A DNA stretch of 6,232 nt, from NCBI GenBank assembly GCA_020628265.1, contig JAHDFG010000078.1, positions 2,453 through 8,684 of the forward strand, read 5' to 3'. This document shows positions 5,662 to 6,232 of the stretch, piece after piece; the first letter of the stretch is position 1; each line of letters opens with the position of its first letter. This DNA is from Pseudooctadecabacter sp. GTDB taxonomy: Bacteria > Pseudomonadota > Alphaproteobacteria > Rhodobacterales > Rhodobacteraceae. A program made the position numbers and the translations under genes. The notes under the pieces are model-generated. The model had not been told where the DNA came from, did no database searches, and was given only the letters and a program-made list of their open reading frames with translations.

Positions 5662-6232
5662 ATGAAATTCAGACTTGTCGCGGCCCTAACCTTGGCCGCC
5701 CTGACACCCGCCTTGGCGGAGGTGGACATCAACCCGCCCGCAACGGCCACCGAGGCCGAAGGGTTGGACGCTTGGAATCGCATTTTTGAGGTCGCAAGCC
5801 ACCCGCGCTGTTCCAATTGTCACGTGGGCGAAAGTGACCGCCCGATGTGGTCCGGCCCCAGCTATGGCATGGCCCGCCCCCACGGTATGAACATCCGCGC
5901 AGGCGACAGCCGGATGGGTGTCGAGTATGTGCCCTGCCAGACCTGCCACACCACCAAGGACGAAGACTGGGAAAATGCCAACACGATGCCCCATGCCGCC
6001 CCGCGTGTGGCCATGTTCTGGCAATTGGCCCCGGTCGAGGCAGATTGGTTCGGTCGCTCTTCGGTCGAGATTTGCGAACAACTGCGCAATCCCGACCTGA
6101 ACGGCGGACGAGATATGCTGGCCCTTGCCGAACATCTGGACCACGATTTGATCCTGCACTGGGCATGGAACCCCGGTGGCGGTCGTGAACCCGCCCCCTA
6201 CAGCCTGCAAGAACATGTCGACGACATTCTTG
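5662..6232 (+). CDS. Secreted cytochrome c with two haem-binding motifs, likely electron acceptor of the molybdenum hydroxylase (3'-truncated)
   Basis: The frame is open from the ATG at 5662 to the window edge, with 190 residues seen and no stop. It starts with a Sec signal peptide (MKFRLVAALTLAALTPALA, probable cleavage after Ala19). Two CxxCH motifs follow: CSNCH (50-54) and CQTCH (92-96), so two covalently bound haems c are expected. Met70, Met75, Met85 and Met109 are candidate axial ligands. Cys138 is a lone extra cysteine. The later part (FWQLAPVEADWFGRSSVEIC, then LRNPDLNGGRDM and HWAWNPGGGREPAP) resembles a family often labelled as an accessory isoquinoline 1-oxidoreductase subunit; from memory of that family only a few dozen residues are missing. 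AAGAGG at 5650-5655, 6 bases before the ATG and overlapping the upstream stop, is a good ribosome-binding site. Position and export fit a role taking electrons from the FeS subunit. The partner role is inferred. Confidence 0.85.
   Translation, partial: MKFRLVAALTLAALTPALAEVDINPPATATEAEGLDAWNRIFEVASHPRCSNCHVGESDRPMWSGPSYGMARPHGMNIRAGDSRMGVEYVPCQTCHTTKDEDWENANTMPHAAPRVAMFWQLAPVEADWFGRSSVEICEQLRNPDLNGGRDMLALAEHLDHDLILHWAWNPGGGREPAPYSLQEHVDDIL

Noticed and set aside
5028..5816. A 262-codon open frame on the minus strand across the end of the large subunit and the start of the cytochrome
   Set aside because: It is antisense to conserved motifs such as GFGEPP and the cytochrome signal peptide, with no domain of its own; a codon-bias shadow.
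5686..6216. A 176-codon minus-strand frame at the right edge
   Set aside because: The plus-strand frame here has a signal peptide, a ribosome-binding site and two CxxCH motifs, so the minus frame is taken as its shadow.
1..6232. tRNA or rRNA genes, CRISPR arrays, insertion sequences, attachment sites
   Set aside because: I found no cloverleaf-like segment, spaced repeat array, transposase frame or terminal inverted repeats. Nearly all of the window is accounted for by coding sequence.

Overview
The window looks like chromosomal DNA of a GC-rich alphaproteobacterium, most likely a Rhodobacterales/Roseobacter-type organism. This rests on base composition, tightly packed operons, and the resemblance of the proteins to families I associate with that group; no rRNA or other phylogenetic marker is present. 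There are six protein-coding genes, two of them cut by the window edges. I see no RNA gene, mobile element or CRISPR array.

Left part (1-1765, plus strand): the 3' end of a sugar phosphate isomerase/epimerase-type TIM-barrel protein, followed with a one-base stop/start overlap by a complete Gfo/Idh/MocA NAD(P)-dependent oxidoreductase. This pair is typical of the catabolic end of carbohydrate or polyol uptake operons, which would lie to the left of the window.

Middle (1762-2942): an AraC-family regulator on the minus strand converges on the oxidoreductase gene. A single CTAG tetranucleotide (1762-1765) supplies both stop codons. The regulator is divergent from the right-hand operon. The intergenic region of about 140 bp carries a well-preserved tandem direct repeat (2845-2860 and 2866-2881, 13 of 16 bases identical, exact 21-bp period) and a weaker third copy one further period upstream (2824). 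This is the geometry expected of an AraC-type operator. The downstream copy overlaps a -35-like ATGACA, so the regulator probably activates the right-hand operon.

Right part (2943-6232, plus strand): a three-gene operon, with gaps of 3 and 10 bp, for an exported molybdenum hydroxylase of the isoquinoline 1-oxidoreductase (IorAB) type. The parts are a small subunit with two [2Fe-2S] clusters, a large molybdopterin subunit with a twin-arginine signal, and a secreted cytochrome c with two CxxCH motifs that runs off the window. No FAD subunit is seen. The natural reading is electron flow from substrate to the molybdenum cofactor, through two FeS clusters, to a dedicated periplasmic cytochrome c and then the respiratory chain. 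The substrate cannot be read from the sequence. The most novel element is the regulator, its phased operator and the three-part periplasmic oxidase as one apparently self-contained module of unknown substrate.
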